Below, piece by piece: positions 8,681 through 17,437 of a DNA stretch of 64,000 bases. Both the position numbers and the translations under genes were made by a program. Position 1 is the first letter of the stretch. Each line of letters begins with the position of its first letter. Origin of the DNA: Streptomyces rapamycinicus NRRL 5491 (GTDB lineage Bacteria > Actinomycetota > Actinomycetes > Streptomycetales > Streptomycetaceae); assembly GCF_024298965.1 (NCBI RefSeq), contig NZ_CP085193.1, positions 4,650,001 through 4,714,000 of the forward strand. Direction: 5' to 3'. Under the pieces are notes generated by a model. It was not told the DNA's origin, did not search any database, and saw nothing but the letters and a program-made list of their open reading frames with translations.

Positions 8681-9637
8681 TCAGCGGGCGACCCGTACCG
8701 GCAGCGGCCGCAGCGCCTCCCGCAGGGCCTCCGCGAACGCCTCGAACTCCTCCGTGCGCGCCGCGCCCGCCCGCATGGCCAGGGCTATCCGGCGGGCGGG
8801 CGCCGGATCGGCGAAGTCCCCCGTGGCCAGGTGGTCGTTGCGCGCGGTCTCCACCCGGAGCGCGGTACGCGGCAGCAGCGTCACCCCGAGCCCGCCCGCG
8901 ACCAGCTGCACCAGGGTGGAGAGCCCGGCGGCGCTGGTGGTCACCGGAGTGCCCTCGGTGCGGCCGGCCTCACGGCAGATGTCCAGCGCCTGGTCCCGCA
9001 GGCAGTGGCCCTCGTCGAGCAGCAGCAGATCCAGCTCCTTGAGCGCCTCGCGGGGGATGTCATCGCGCCCTCCCAGCCAGTGGTCCCGCGGGGTGACCAG
9101 CACGAAGTCCTCGTCGAACAGCGGCATTTCGACCACCCCTGGCGCGCCGAGCGGCACCGCGAGCAGCAACAGATCCAGACGGCCGTGGGCCAGTCCCTCC
9201 AGCAGCGAGGCGGTCTGCTCCTCGTGCACCTGGAGATCGAGCCGGGGGTAGCGCTGTTGCACCAGCCGCAGCACGGTCGGCAGCAGATACGGCGCCACGG
9301 TCGGGATCACCCCGAGCCGCAGCACACCCGTGAACGGCGCCCGGGCCGCCTCGGCCTCCTCCAGCAGCTCCCCGACCGCCTCGAGCACGGTGCGTGCACG
9401 GACCGCCAGCCGCTCCCCCGCCGGACTGAGCAGCACCTTGCGCGTCGTACGCTCGAGCAGCTGGACACCGAGTGCCTCCTCAAGCGCCGCGACGGCGCCC
9501 GAGAGCGCGGGCTGGCTCATCCCGATGGCGGCCGCGGCATCGCGGAAGTGCAGCTGCTCCGCGACCGCGACAAAGGCCCTGAGCTGGGAAATGCTCGGCT
9601 GGCGCGGTTTGCCGGGCGATGTGGGTGATGCGGCCAC
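8681..9637 (-). CDS. oxyR: OxyR, LysR-type hydrogen-peroxide sensor
   Basis: LysR-family regulator of 318 residues. The winged helix (SISQLRAFVAVAEQLHF ... SQPALSGAVAALEEALG) is N-terminal; the effector domain contains EGHCLRDQALDIC with Cys212 and Cys221 nine residues apart, the spacing of the redox cysteines of OxyR. It is divergent from ahpC-ahpD, the classical actinomycete arrangement in which oxidised OxyR activates peroxidase expression. The GTG at 9637 was chosen because GGAGGT lies eight bases upstream and because the product then starts like known OxyR proteins; longer frames run into ahpC. Confidence 0.95.
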   Translation of the reverse strand: MAASPTSPGKPRQPSISQLRAFVAVAEQLHFRDAAAAIGMSQPALSGAVAALEEALGVQLLERTTRKVLLSPAGERLAVRARTVLEAVGELLEEAEAARAPFTGVLRLGVIPTVAPYLLPTVLRLVQQRYPRLDLQVHEEQTASLLEGLAHGRLDLLLLAVPLGAPGVVEMPLFDEDFVLVTPRDHWLGGRDDIPREALKELDLLLLDEGHCLRDQALDICREAGRTEGTPVTTSAAGLSTLVQLVAGGLGVTLLPRTALRVETARNDHLATGDFADPAPARRIALAMRAGAARTEEFEAFAEALREALRPLPVRVAR

Positions 9638-9775
9638 TGATAGCCACCTCCAATCAACCCCACCGAGTGTAGCTATTTCACTGATCAATGCACTCTGTGC
9701 CAGGGTGGAGCCGTCCAACCCCAGGAAAACCCGGACGACCGGGTCTTTCCTATGCGAAAGCTGCAAGGAGTACGC
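9638..9775. promoter_or_regulatory. oxyR-ahpC divergent control region
   Basis: This 138-bp gap holds the Shine-Dalgarno elements of both genes (GGAGGT for oxyR, AAGGAG for ahpC) and must contain both promoters and the OxyR site. Two ATAG/CTAT-like tetrads are spaced in the oxyR-proximal part (TGATAG near 9638, AGCTATT near 9670), the sort of pattern OxyR contacts, but the exact operator cannot be fixed by eye. Confidence 0.55.
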
Positions 9776-10330
9776 GTGCTCACCGTCGGTGACAAGTTCC
9801 CCGAGTACGACCTGACCGCCTGCGTGTCGCTGGAGAGCGGCAAGGAGTTCGAGCAGATCAACCACAAGACCTACGAGGGCAAGTGGAAGATCGTTTTCGC
9901 GTGGCCGAAAGACTTTACTTTCGTGTGCCCGACCGAGATCGCGGCCTTCGGCAAGCTGAACGACGAGTTCGCCGACCGTGACGCCCAGGTCCTGGGCTTC
10001 TCCGGCGACTCCGAGTTCGTCCACCACGCCTGGCGCAAGGACCACCCGGACCTGCGCGACCTGCCGTTCCCGATGCTGGCCGACTCCAAGCACGAGCTGA
10101 TGCGCGACCTCGGCATCGAGGGCGAGGACGGCTTCGCGCAGCGCGCCGTCTTCATCGTGGACCAGAACAACGAGATCCAGTTCACCATGGTGACGGCCGG
10201 TTCCGTGGGCCGTAACCCCAAGGAGGTCCTGCGGGTGCTGGACGCCCTGCAGACCGACGAGCTGTGCCCCTGCAACTGGAGCAAGGGCGAGGACACCCTG
10301 GACCCGGTGGCCCTCCTCTCCGGAGAGTGA
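9776..10330 (+). CDS. ahpC: Alkyl hydroperoxide reductase AhpC (2-Cys peroxiredoxin)
   Basis: Peroxiredoxin of 184 residues reducing hydrogen peroxide, organic peroxides and probably peroxynitrite. Peroxidatic Cys51 sits in FTFVCPTEIAAFG; the resolving cysteine is in the C-terminal LCPCNW. The GTG at 9776 is preceded by AAGGAG and gives the standard actinobacterial N-terminus LTVGDKFPEYDL; ATG 9752 is upstream of that ribosome site. The downstream partner ahpD, 11 bp away, recycles AhpC in place of AhpF. Confidence 0.96.
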   Translation: MLTVGDKFPEYDLTACVSLESGKEFEQINHKTYEGKWKIVFAWPKDFTFVCPTEIAAFGKLNDEFADRDAQVLGFSGDSEFVHHAWRKDHPDLRDLPFPMLADSKHELMRDLGIEGEDGFAQRAVFIVDQNNEIQFTMVTAGSVGRNPKEVLRVLDALQTDELCPCNWSKGEDTLDPVALLSGE

Positions 10331-10341
10331 GCTGATTCGCC

Positions 10342-10881
10342 ATGGCACTCGATGAGCTGAAGTCCGCGCTGCCGGACTACGCCAAGGACCTCAAGCTGAA
10401 CCTCGGTTCGGTGATCGGCAACTCGGAGCTTCCGCGGCAGCAGCTGTGGGGCACCGTGCTGGCCTGCGCGATCGCCTCGCGTTCGGCGCGCGTGCTGACC
10501 GAGCTGGAGCCGGAGGCCAAGGCCAACCTCTCGCCGGAGGCGTACACCGCCGCCAAGTCGGCGGCCGCCATCATGGCGATGAACAACGTCTTCTACCGGA
10601 CCCGGCACCTCCTGTCCGACCCGGAGTACGGCAACCTGCGCGCGGGGCTGCGGATGAACGTCATCGGCAACCCGGGTGTGGAGAAGGCCGACTTCGAGCT
10701 GTGGTCGCTGGCCGTGTCCGCGATCAACGGCTGCGGAATGTGCCTCGACTCGCATGAGCAGGTGCTCCGCAAGGCGGGCGTGGACCGCGAGACGATCCAG
10801 GAAGCCTTCAAGATCGCCTCGGTGCTGCAGGCGGTCGGCGCCACCCTGGACGCCGAGGGCGTCCTGGCCGCGGGCGGCTGA
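10342..10881 (+). CDS. ahpD: AhpD alkylhydroperoxidase / AhpC-reducing protein
   Basis: All-helical protein of 179 residues with the redox motif CGMC (Cys131, Cys134) followed by LDSHE, matching AhpD. In actinobacteria it passes electrons from lipoamide/dihydrolipoyl succinyltransferase to AhpC and has weak peroxidase activity itself. It is the second gene of the ahpC operon and is followed by a strong palindromic terminator. Length equals the family norm. Confidence 0.95.
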   Translation: MALDELKSALPDYAKDLKLNLGSVIGNSELPRQQLWGTVLACAIASRSARVLTELEPEAKANLSPEAYTAAKSAAAIMAMNNVFYRTRHLLSDPEYGNLRAGLRMNVIGNPGVEKADFELWSLAVSAINGCGMCLDSHEQVLRKAGVDRETIQEAFKIASVLQAVGATLDAEGVLAAGG

Positions 10882-10911
10882 CCTCGGTCACATCCGAGCA
10901 CGTAGAAAACC

Positions 10912-10947
10912 CGAAGGGCGCCCCACCGATCGGTGGGGCGCCCTTCG
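10912..10947. terminator. Perfect-palindrome bidirectional terminator
   Basis: Thirty-six bases are perfectly self-complementary (18 + 18; arm begins CGAAGGGCGCCCC). It lies between ahpD and the converging AI-2E permease gene and should terminate both transcripts. Confidence 0.85.
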
Positions 10948-10981
10948 GCGTTCGTTCATCGGCCCATGGCACCGGACCGGA

Positions 10982-12514
10982 TCATCGGTCCCCGCCCTCC
11001 CCGGGCGGCAGACCCGGCGGCGCGGTGGGCGCCGCACCGGAGGCAGTGGCTCCGTGCGGGCCCGGGACGGCGCGCAGGGCGTTCTCCTGGCTGTAGCCGC
11101 GCAAGTAGACGACGACCGTATTGGCGACCGCCACCAGCGGAACGGCCACCACCGCGCCGCCGATACCGCCGATCAGCGAACCGGCCGCGACCGAGAGCAC
11201 CACGGCCAGCGGATGGACCCGCACCGCCCGGCCGAGGATGAACGGCTGGAGCACATGGCCCTCGATCTGCTGCACGGCGAGCACCACGATCAGCACCATC
11301 GCCCCCGTGAAGACGCCCTGGGTGACCAGCGCCACGACCACCGCGAGCGCACCGGAGACCACCGCGCCCACCAGCGGGATGAAGGCGAAGAGGAAGATGA
11401 AGACGGCCAGCGGCACGGCCATCGGCACATCGAGGAAGAACAGACCCACGCCGATGAAGATCGCGTCGATCAGCGCCACGATCACCGTGCCGCGCACATA
11501 CGCGGTCAGCGTCGACCAGGCGCGCGGGCCCGCGCCCGCCACGCCCTCGCGGGCCTGGGCGGGGACCAGCTTGAGGGTCCAGTTCCAGATCTTCGGGCCG
11601 TCGTACAGCAGGAAGAGCGTGGAGAACATGGTCAGCAGGATGCCCGTCAGCACCTCGACGACGACCGTGACGCCCTCCAGCCCCGCCGAGGTGATCTGCT
11701 CGGTGTTGGCGCCGACCGCCTCGCGCAGGCTCTTGGCCACGTGGTTGATCTGCTTCTCGGTCACATGGAACGGGCTGTGCAGCAGCCAGCGCCGCAGATC
11801 GTCGATACCGGCCTGGACCTCGCCCGAGACCTCGTCGACGTTCTCCATGACCTGCCAGACCACGAACCACACGACCAGGCCCATGACGACGAAGCCGGCG
11901 ATGAAGGTGAGCGCGGTGGCCAGCCCGCGCGGCACACCGCGCCGGCGCAGCCGGGTGACGGTGGGCTCCAGCAGCGCGGTGATGAGGATCGCGACGGTGA
12001 AGGACAGCACCACCAGCTGGACGGAGCTGATGACCCGCATGAGCACCCACACCGTGCCGCCGAGCACCAGCAGTCGCCAGGCCGCCTCGGCTGCCACGCG
12101 GACGCCCCAGGGCACGGCGGCCACCGGATCGGGTCTGGCGGAGACGGCGGGGGCGTAGGCGGGCGGGGCGGGCACACTGGCCGGCTGCTCCGGCCGGGCG
12201 GTTTCGCCCTCCCCCGCGGCGCCCTCGGGGCTCTCGGGGCGCTCCGGGGTCTCGGGGCCTTCCGGGCTCTTCCGGCCCGCGGCGCCCTCAGCGCTCTCGG
12301 CACCCCGCGGGCGTTCTTCGGATGGTCCGGGCCCCGGTCCGGGCCTCGGTTCAGATCCCCGTTCGGGCCCCGGTCCGGGCCCCGGTGGCGTCCGCGGGCC
12401 GGTGTCGCCGTCGCCCTCGCGCCCCCGCATCTCGGCCTGTTGGGATTCGAGCCGGTGGGCGAGCCGGGTAAGTCCGGTTCCCAGCCTGCCGACCCACTGC
12501 GGCAATTTGGACAT
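10982..12514 (-). CDS. AI-2E family permease (YdiK/PerM type)
   Basis: Membrane protein of 510 residues. Residues ~1-130 are a Pro/Gly/Glu-rich disordered region with repeats such as GPGPGPE and PEGPETPERPES; the rest has about eight hydrophobic segments with the family landmarks (paired N-terminal helices, PLVGAVVSGALAVVVAL, then QIEGHVLQPFILGRAVRVHPL). Members transport autoinducer-2 or act as Na+/H+ antiporters; substrate here is unknown. The long acidic/proline N-terminus is extended relative to E. coli homologues (~350 residues). Confidence 0.88.
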   Translation of the reverse strand: MSKLPQWVGRLGTGLTRLAHRLESQQAEMRGREGDGDTGPRTPPGPGPGPERGSEPRPGPGPGPSEERPRGAESAEGAAGRKSPEGPETPERPESPEGAAGEGETARPEQPASVPAPPAYAPAVSARPDPVAAVPWGVRVAAEAAWRLLVLGGTVWVLMRVISSVQLVVLSFTVAILITALLEPTVTRLRRRGVPRGLATALTFIAGFVVMGLVVWFVVWQVMENVDEVSGEVQAGIDDLRRWLLHSPFHVTEKQINHVAKSLREAVGANTEQITSAGLEGVTVVVEVLTGILLTMFSTLFLLYDGPKIWNWTLKLVPAQAREGVAGAGPRAWSTLTAYVRGTVIVALIDAIFIGVGLFFLDVPMAVPLAVFIFLFAFIPLVGAVVSGALAVVVALVTQGVFTGAMVLIVVLAVQQIEGHVLQPFILGRAVRVHPLAVVLSVAAGSLIGGIGGAVVAVPLVAVANTVVVYLRGYSQENALRAVPGPHGATASGAAPTAPPGLPPGEGGDR

Positions 12515-12578
12515 TTCTCGTTTCCTACCCCCAGTTTCCCCCTAGGCCGTCAAGGAGACGTTACCTGCCGAGGATGCG

Positions 12579-12608
12579 CGAAACCCCCGACCTTGGCCGG
12601 GGGTTTCG
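12579..12608 (-). terminator. Terminator after the transglycosylase gene
   Basis: Arms CGAAACCCCCG (12579-12589) and its complement (12598-12608) form an 11-bp stem with an 8-nt loop between two leftward genes. Confidence 0.7.
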
Positions 12609-12658
12609 TGAAGCGTTCGATCCTGTGCCGCTACCGGGCGGGGCCCGGTGGAACCGGC

Positions 12659-13375
12659 TCAGTAGTGGCCGTTGGCCTGCCAGAACGACCAAGCGTCACA
12701 CGGGCTGCCGTAGCGCTCGTTCATGTAGTTCAGGCCCCACTTGATCTGGGTGGCCGGGTTGGTCTGCCAGTCGGCGCCCGCCGAGGCCATCTTGCCGGCC
12801 GGCAGCGCCTGCACCAGACCGTAGGCACCCGACGACGGGTTGGTGGCCTTGTAGTTCCAGGTGGACTCGTGGTCCACGATGTTGCTGAAGCACTGGAACT
12901 GGCCACTCGGCACGATCTGCCGCGCCATCGCCTGGACCTCGGAGATGGTGTACGAAGCCTGCTGGGGGAAGCTGGAGGAGTCACGCGTGGCCGAACGGCT
13001 CGCGACCTCCTTCTTCTCCTTCGCCTCGCGCTCCTTGGCCAGCTTCTCGGCGGCTGCCTTGTCCGCGGCGGCCTTCTTGGCCTTCGCGTCCTTGGCCGCC
13101 TGCTTGCGGGCTGACTCCTCGGCGGACTTGCGCGCCTCCGCGTCGGCCGCGGTGGACTGGACGTCCGCCTGCTGCGTCAGGGATGCGGTCTGCGCGACGG
13201 CCTGCTGCCCAGCAGGTATGTCCGCAAGGAGCGTCGAATCGGCGGCGGTCGCCTCGATCGGGTCGGACGAGCCCTGCTGCTGCTGTCCGCCCGCGGCGAC
13301 GCCGACGACGGCGCCCACAGTGGTGACCGCGGTGGCCGAAGCCACTGCGAATCCCCGGACCGAAATCCGGCTCAC
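12659..13375 (-). CDS. Secreted transglycosylase (SLT)-like protein
   Basis: About 238 residues: an N-terminal signal-like segment (RGFAVASATAVTTVGAVVGV), a long Ala/Lys/Glu coiled-coil-like region (residues ~60-125; AEARKSAEESARKQAAKDAK), and a C-terminal lysozyme-like/SLT domain (QFQCFSNIVDHESTWNYKAT with the catalytic-type Glu in HES, then SGAYGLVQALP and WGLNYMNERYG). It probably cleaves or binds peptidoglycan outside the cell. GTG 13375 follows GGAAGGA by seven bases; ATG 13393 lies before that ribosome site. Confidence 0.82.
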   Translation of the reverse strand: MSRISVRGFAVASATAVTTVGAVVGVAAGGQQQQGSSDPIEATAADSTLLADIPAGQQAVAQTASLTQQADVQSTAADAEARKSAEESARKQAAKDAKAKKAAADKAAAEKLAKEREAKEKKEVASRSATRDSSSFPQQASYTISEVQAMARQIVPSGQFQCFSNIVDHESTWNYKATNPSSGAYGLVQALPAGKMASAGADWQTNPATQIKWGLNYMNERYGSPCDAWSFWQANGHY

Positions 13376-13803
13376 TCGGTTTCCTTCCAGCATCGCCCGC
13401 TTAGGTGACCTCGCGGGCGCAATCGTGCCCCTGGCGCTGTCCTCCCCTTGTTCCGTCCCCGGTGGTGCGATGGGGTCGACTGGTCACGGGAGGCACGGGC
13501 CCGGTGGGGATCTCCCGCGGGAGATCCTCGAGGTGCTCGGGCGGCATACGGCGAACGCTGTTTAGTTCTGATACTGCTGTTGCTCGGTACCGCTGGGGGT
13601 ACTGGTGTGCCGTATGCGGGGCCTGACAGAACCCACACACTGCCGGACGCGGAGCCCCCTAGGCAATTCCCCGCCAGGTGTGAAAGCTCACATCCTGTTT
13701 ACGCCCTAGGGTTTCTGGAAATCCCCGCGCACCAAGACGCCGCGCGGCTAAGCTCATTGGCCTTTCCGCGCGGCGCCCTGTAGCCGCAAACGACTCAACC
13801 AGC
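13376..13803 (-). promoter_or_regulatory. Long upstream region of the transglycosylase gene
   Basis: About 360 bp on the coding-strand side carry no supportable gene. It contains a perfect 20-bp palindrome at 13508-13527 (arms GGATCTCCCG) and several shorter GC stems between it and the start codon, suggesting a structured 5' leader. Cell-wall hydrolase genes in Streptomyces often carry c-di-AMP (ydaO) riboswitches, but I do not see the ydaO core here. The phoH terminator occupies the right edge. Confidence 0.4.
13738..13775 (-). terminator. Terminator after phoH-like gene
   Basis: CGCCGCGCGG (13738-13747) pairs with 13766-13775; the 18-nt loop is comparatively AT-rich. It lies 28 bp past the PhoH stop codon. 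Confidence 0.6.
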
Positions 13804-15141
13804 TCAGATGTGGCTGTCCTCCAGCATTTCGGTCACCAGCGCCGCGATCGGCGAACGCTCGGAACGGGTCAGGGTGACATGCGCGAACAGCGGATGCCCC
13901 TTCAGCTTCTCGACCACCGCCACCACACCGTCGTACCGCCCGACGCGGAGGTTGTCCCGCTGCGCCACATCGTGGGTGAGCACCACCCGGGAGTTGGCGC
14001 CGATCCGGGACAGAACGGTGAGCAGCACGTTCCGCTCCAGCGACTGGGCCTCGTCCACGATGACGAAGGCGTCATGGAGCGAGCGGCCACGGATGTGCGT
14101 CAGCGGCATCACTTCCAGCATGCCGCGCCCCACGACCTCCTCGATCACCTCGGCGCTGGTCACCGCGGACAGGGTGTCGAAGACCGCCTGTGCCCAAGGG
14201 CTCATCTTCTCGGCCTCGGTGCCGGGCAGATAGCCCAACTCCTGGCCACCCACCGCGTACAGCGGGCGGAAGATCATCACCTTGCGGTGCTGACGCCGCT
14301 CCAGCACGGCCTCGAGACCCGCGCACAGCGCCAGCGCCGACTTGCCCGTACCGGCCCGGCCGCCCATCGAAATGATGCCGACCTCCGGGTCGAGCAGCAG
14401 GTCCAGGGCGATGCGCTGCTCCGCGCTGCGCCCGTGGATGCCGAACGCCTCGCGGTCGCCGCGCACCAGCCGCACCTGGCCGTCCGGGGTGACCCGGCCC
14501 AGCGCGTTACCGCGCTCGGACTGGAGCACCAGACCGGTGTGCACAGGGAGTCCGGCCGCCTCGGGGACGTACGCCGTCTCGGCGGCGAACAGGTCGTCCA
14601 CCTGTTCGGCCGGGACGGCGAGCTCCGTCATCCCGGTCCAGCCCGAGTCGGTGATCGCCAGCTCCGCGCGGTACTCCTCGGCGAGCAGGCCCACCGAGGA
14701 CGCCTTGATGCGCAGTGGCAGGTCCTTGGACACGACGGTGACGTCGTACCCCTCGGCCTGCAAGTTTCTGGCGACCGCGAGGATCCGCGAGTCGTTGTCC
14801 CCCACTTTGCCGCCGTGGTTCCGGAAGGCGGCGGGGAGGATGCCCGGGTCGGAGTGGTTGAGCTCGACACGCAGTGTGCCGCCCAGTTCCCCGATGGGGA
14901 TCGGAGCGTCCAGACGGCCGTAACGGATGCGGTACTCGTCCAGCAGGCGGAGCGCCTGCCGTGCGAAGTACCCGAGCTCCGGGTGGTGCCGCTTGGCCTC
15001 CAGTTCCGTGACCACCACGACCGGCAGCACGACTTCGTGCTCGTCGAAGCGGGCCATGGCATTGGGGTCGGCCAGCAGGACGCTGGTGTCGAGGACATAG
15101 GTGCGCCGGTCGTGCTCGCGGCGTTTCTTGCTGGTCACCAC
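13804..15141 (-). CDS. PhoH-family PIN-ATPase protein (PhoH2)
   Basis: Two-domain protein of ~445 residues: an N-terminal PIN ribonuclease domain ([15 protein letters not shown], with acidic residues in [11 protein letters not shown]) fused to a PhoH/RNA-helicase-like ATPase (Walker [13 protein letters not shown], Walker [12 protein letters not shown]). Such PhoH2 proteins unwind and cleave RNA. GTG 15141 is selected because GAGGGGG lies upstream and family N-termini begin with TSKKR; the longer open frame upstream shows no homology. It follows uppS but is separated by a strong terminator, so it likely has its own promoter. Confidence 0.9.
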   Translation of the reverse strand: MVTSKKRREHDRRTYVLDTSVLLADPNAMARFDEHEVVLPVVVVTELEAKRHHPELGYFARQALRLLDEYRIRYGRLDAPIPIGELGGTLRVELNHSDPGILPAAFRNHGGKVGDNDSRILAVARNLQAEGYDVTVVSKDLPLRIKASSVGLLAEEYRAELAITDSGWTGMTELAVPAEQVDDLFAAETAYVPEAAGLPVHTGLVLQSERGNALGRVTPDGQVRLVRGDREAFGIHGRSAEQRIALDLLLDPEVGIISMGGRAGTGKSALALCAGLEAVLERRQHRKVMIFRPLYAVGGQELGYLPGTEAEKMSPWAQAVFDTLSAVTSAEVIEEVVGRGMLEVMPLTHIRGRSLHDAFVIVDEAQSLERNVLLTVLSRIGANSRVVLTHDVAQRDNLRVGRYDGVVAVVEKLKGHPLFAHVTLTRSERSPIAALVTEMLEDSHI

Positions 15142-15470
15142 GGGTGGACGAACCCCCTCGGGAGAGGTTGGGGTGCGACGGCGTCGCGGGAGTGAGGTAT
15201 CCCCGCCGCAGACGGGGAACGGACCGGGCTCAGGCCCCACTGGGAGGGCCGAGCGCCGGCCCTCCGCGTCATACGCACGATCCGCACAGTCGTCCGTGTG
15301 CAAAGGGCCTCCCGGGCGAACGGCCCGATGCCGTCCGCTGGCAGTTCGACGCCCAACTGGACAGGTGGGACAGGGCGTCGACCTGGAAGGGATATTCCCT
15401 CGAACGTGCGGGGGCATGCAACGGCATATGACGGCGCGGATATGAACGTTGTGAAACCGGCGTGCCACAC
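15142..15470 (-). promoter_or_regulatory. Upstream region of the PhoH gene
   Basis: About 330 bp without a supportable gene. The leftward strand has an AT-richer segment close to the uppS terminator (around 15425-15450, suited to a promoter) followed by several GC hairpins, the clearest being GGAGGGCC (15243-15250) paired with 15258-15265. This suggests a leader of up to ~280 nt; no known riboswitch was recognised. Confidence 0.35.
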
Positions 15471-15510
15471 GGCCCGGGGCCGGACGCCGGGCGGCGTCCG
15501 GCCCCGGGCC
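15471..15510 (-). terminator. Terminator after uppS
   Basis: An 18-bp perfect stem (15471-15488 with 15493-15510) with a GGGC loop lies 28 bp downstream of the uppS stop. Confidence 0.85.
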
Positions 15511-15537
15511 GGTGAACTGCGGTACTACTAACGGGAA

Positions 15538-16299
15538 CTAGTTGCCGTACCTGCGATGACGGGCGGCGTAGTCGCGCAGCGCGCGGAGGAAGTCGACCTT
15601 GCGGAAGGCGGGCCAGAAAACTTCACAGAAGTAGTACTCCGAATGGGCACTCTGCCACAGCATGAAGCCCGAGAGCCGCTGCTCACCGCTGGTGCGGATC
15701 ACCAGGTCCGGATCGGGCTGCCCGCGGGTGTACAGGTGTTCGGAGATGAGGTCGATGTCGACGACCTCGGCGAGCTCCTCGAAGGAGGTGCCCTTGGTGG
15801 CGTGGTCCAGCAGCAGCGACCGCACCGCGTCGGCGATCTCCTGCCGCCCGCCGTAGCCGACGGCCACGTTGACCAGTATTCCGTCGATGTGCTCGGTGTC
15901 CCGCTCGGCCTCCTTGAGGACCGTCTGGGTGCGGGAGGGCAGCAGATCGCGGTTGCCGACGTGGTGCACCCGCCAGCGGCCGTCGGCGGCCAGGTCGCGG
16001 ACCGCGCCCTCGATGATGCTCAGGAGCGGTACCAGCTCCTCCTCGGGGCGGTCCAGGTTGTCGGTGGAGAGCAGCCAGAGCGTGACGACCTCGACGTCCG
16101 TCTCGCTGCACCAGCCGAGCAGCTCCTGGATCTTGCTGGCGCCGGCCTTGTGGCCCTGCTCGGCGGTGCCGCCGGCGGCGCGGGCCCAGCGGCGGTTGCC
16201 GTCGAGGATGACTCCGATGTGCTTGGGCACCTGGTCGTGATCGAGGCGGCCTTCCACCCGGCGTGCGTAGAGCCCGTACACCAGGTCGCGCAACTTCAC
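15538..16299 (-). CDS. uppS: Isoprenyl transferase (cis-prenyl diphosphate synthase)
   Basis: Cis-prenyltransferase of 253 residues making the polyprenyl diphosphate carrier lipid for wall synthesis. The conserved start HIGVILDGNRRWAR holds the catalytic Asp; further landmarks are STDNLDRPEEE, NVAVGYGGRQEI, and the diphosphate-binding PDLVIRTSGEQRLSGFMLWQ. The last residues RHRRYGN match actinomycete UppS. It is followed by a terminator. Product chain length (undecaprenyl versus decaprenyl) cannot be read from sequence. Confidence 0.96.
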   Translation of the reverse strand: MKLRDLVYGLYARRVEGRLDHDQVPKHIGVILDGNRRWARAAGGTAEQGHKAGASKIQELLGWCSETDVEVVTLWLLSTDNLDRPEEELVPLLSIIEGAVRDLAADGRWRVHHVGNRDLLPSRTQTVLKEAERDTEHIDGILVNVAVGYGGRQEIADAVRSLLLDHATKGTSFEELAEVVDIDLISEHLYTRGQPDPDLVIRTSGEQRLSGFMLWQSAHSEYYFCEVFWPAFRKVDFLRALRDYAARHRRYGN

Positions 16300-16606
16300 G
16301 TCTTCCAGCCCCTCAGTGCTTCACATGGCTCGCCATGGCAGTCCGCCCCAAGGCCGACACCCTACTGCGGGGCGGGGGGACTGGCTAACCGGGGCGACCG
16401 AATGATCGCATCCCGTCACGCTTCGTAGCCGATCGTGTGGGATACGTGCCGCCCATTTGAACCCCAGAAGCCCGAAATGGACCCGAAATAAAGCGGGCCG
16501 GTCCGTGGGGGGGAGTACGGACCGGCCCGAGGGGGGGTTTCCACCATAACGCTTCGTGAGGGGATGTCCATGCATCTCGGCGGGGCGGGCCCGCCGCGCC
16601 GAGATG
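16300..16606 (-). other. Intergenic region between prepilin peptidase and uppS
   Basis: This 307-bp gap contains the prepilin peptidase terminator, an AT-richer stretch near 16435-16495 and the presumed uppS promoter. No gene is supported. Confidence 0.4.
16495..16528 (-). terminator. Terminator after the prepilin peptidase gene
   Basis: A 12-bp stem (GGGCCGGTCCGT at 16495-16506 with 16517-16528) is followed on the leftward strand by CGCTTTATTTCGG, an unusually good U-rich tail for this genome. Confidence 0.8.
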
Positions 16607-17353
16607 TCATCCGGCGCCGAGCGCCCCCAGCACCAGTCCGGCGCCCGCTCCAAGGATCATGAACGGGCCGAAGGCCATCGCGGTCCGGCGCCCGGCCCGC
16701 CGGGTCAGCACCAGGCCCACGGCGCAGCAGGAGCCCAGCAGCAGCCCGGCGAGGGCGCCCACGAAGAGCACGTCCCAGCCGTACCAGCCGAGGGCGACCC
16801 CGAGGGTCAGCGCGAGCTTGACGTCGCCGAACCCCATCCCGCTCGGGCTGATCAGGAACAGCACCAGATACGCCCCGCCCAGCACCACGCCACCCAGCAG
16901 CGCCCGCGGCCAGGACCCGGCGCTGTGCGGAAGCAGCGCCGCCGCGCCGAGCAGCGCCGCGGCGCCGCCCGCCATGGGCAGGGTGAGGACGTCCGGCAGC
17001 CGGTTGACCGCCAGGTCCACGGCCGTGAGCAGCACCCCGAGCGGCACCAGCAGCAGCCACACGGCCAGCTCGGGGCGCGCGCCGACGGCCGCCGCCAGCC
17101 CCGCGCACACCAGCGCGGTGAGCACGGCGGCGAGCACCGGGCCGGTCCCGTAGTCCCGCTCGCCGTCCCGGCAGCCGGCGCAGCGGGCGGGGCCCAGCCA
17201 GCCGCGCGCCGGGCCGGTGAGCGCGTGCCCGCGCGGACAGGCGCCGCGCCAGGGCTCCTCCGGCTCGACGGCCAGCCGGTAGAGCGGGCGCGGTACGAGC
17301 AGCCCGGCGGCCGCGCCGTACGCGGCGGCCAGCACGATCAGCAGCGGTTGCAC
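16607..17353 (-). CDS. Prepilin peptidase (A24 family)
   Basis: Polytopic aspartyl protease of 248 residues that cleaves the leader of type IV/Flp-type prepilins at the inner face of the membrane. The two catalytic aspartates are expected in TAVDLAVNRLPD and in GMGFGDVKLAL (GxGD). A cysteine-containing loop (residues ~38-63: ACPRGHAL ... RCAGC) resembles the zinc-binding loop of longer TadV/PilD enzymes. It lies ~4 kb from the Tad locus, on the same strand, and is the obvious processing enzyme for its Flp and TadE proteins. Confidence 0.9.
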   Translation of the reverse strand: MQPLLIVLAAAYGAAAGLLVPRPLYRLAVEPEEPWRGACPRGHALTGPARGWLGPARCAGCRDGERDYGTGPVLAAVLTALVCAGLAAAVGARPELAVWLLLVPLGVLLTAVDLAVNRLPDVLTLPMAGGAAALLGAAALLPHSAGSWPRALLGGVVLGGAYLVLFLISPSGMGFGDVKLALTLGVALGWYGWDVLFVGALAGLLLGSCCAVGLVLTRRAGRRTAMAFGPFMILGAGAGLVLGALGAG

Positions 17354-17437
17354 GGGCCGAGCCTACGGAAGCGCCCGCCCGGTGGAACACTGCCGGGACG
17401 GGCGGACGGCGTGGAACGGGCGAAGGGGGCGCGGGTC

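Noticed and set aside
10676..13114. An 812-codon open frame on the + strand over the AI-2E and transglycosylase genes
   Set aside because: Shadow frame spanning a terminator and two real opposite-strand genes.
13376..13650. c-di-AMP (ydaO) riboswitch before the transglycosylase-like gene
   Set aside because: The conserved ydaO core motifs could not be found on the leftward strand.
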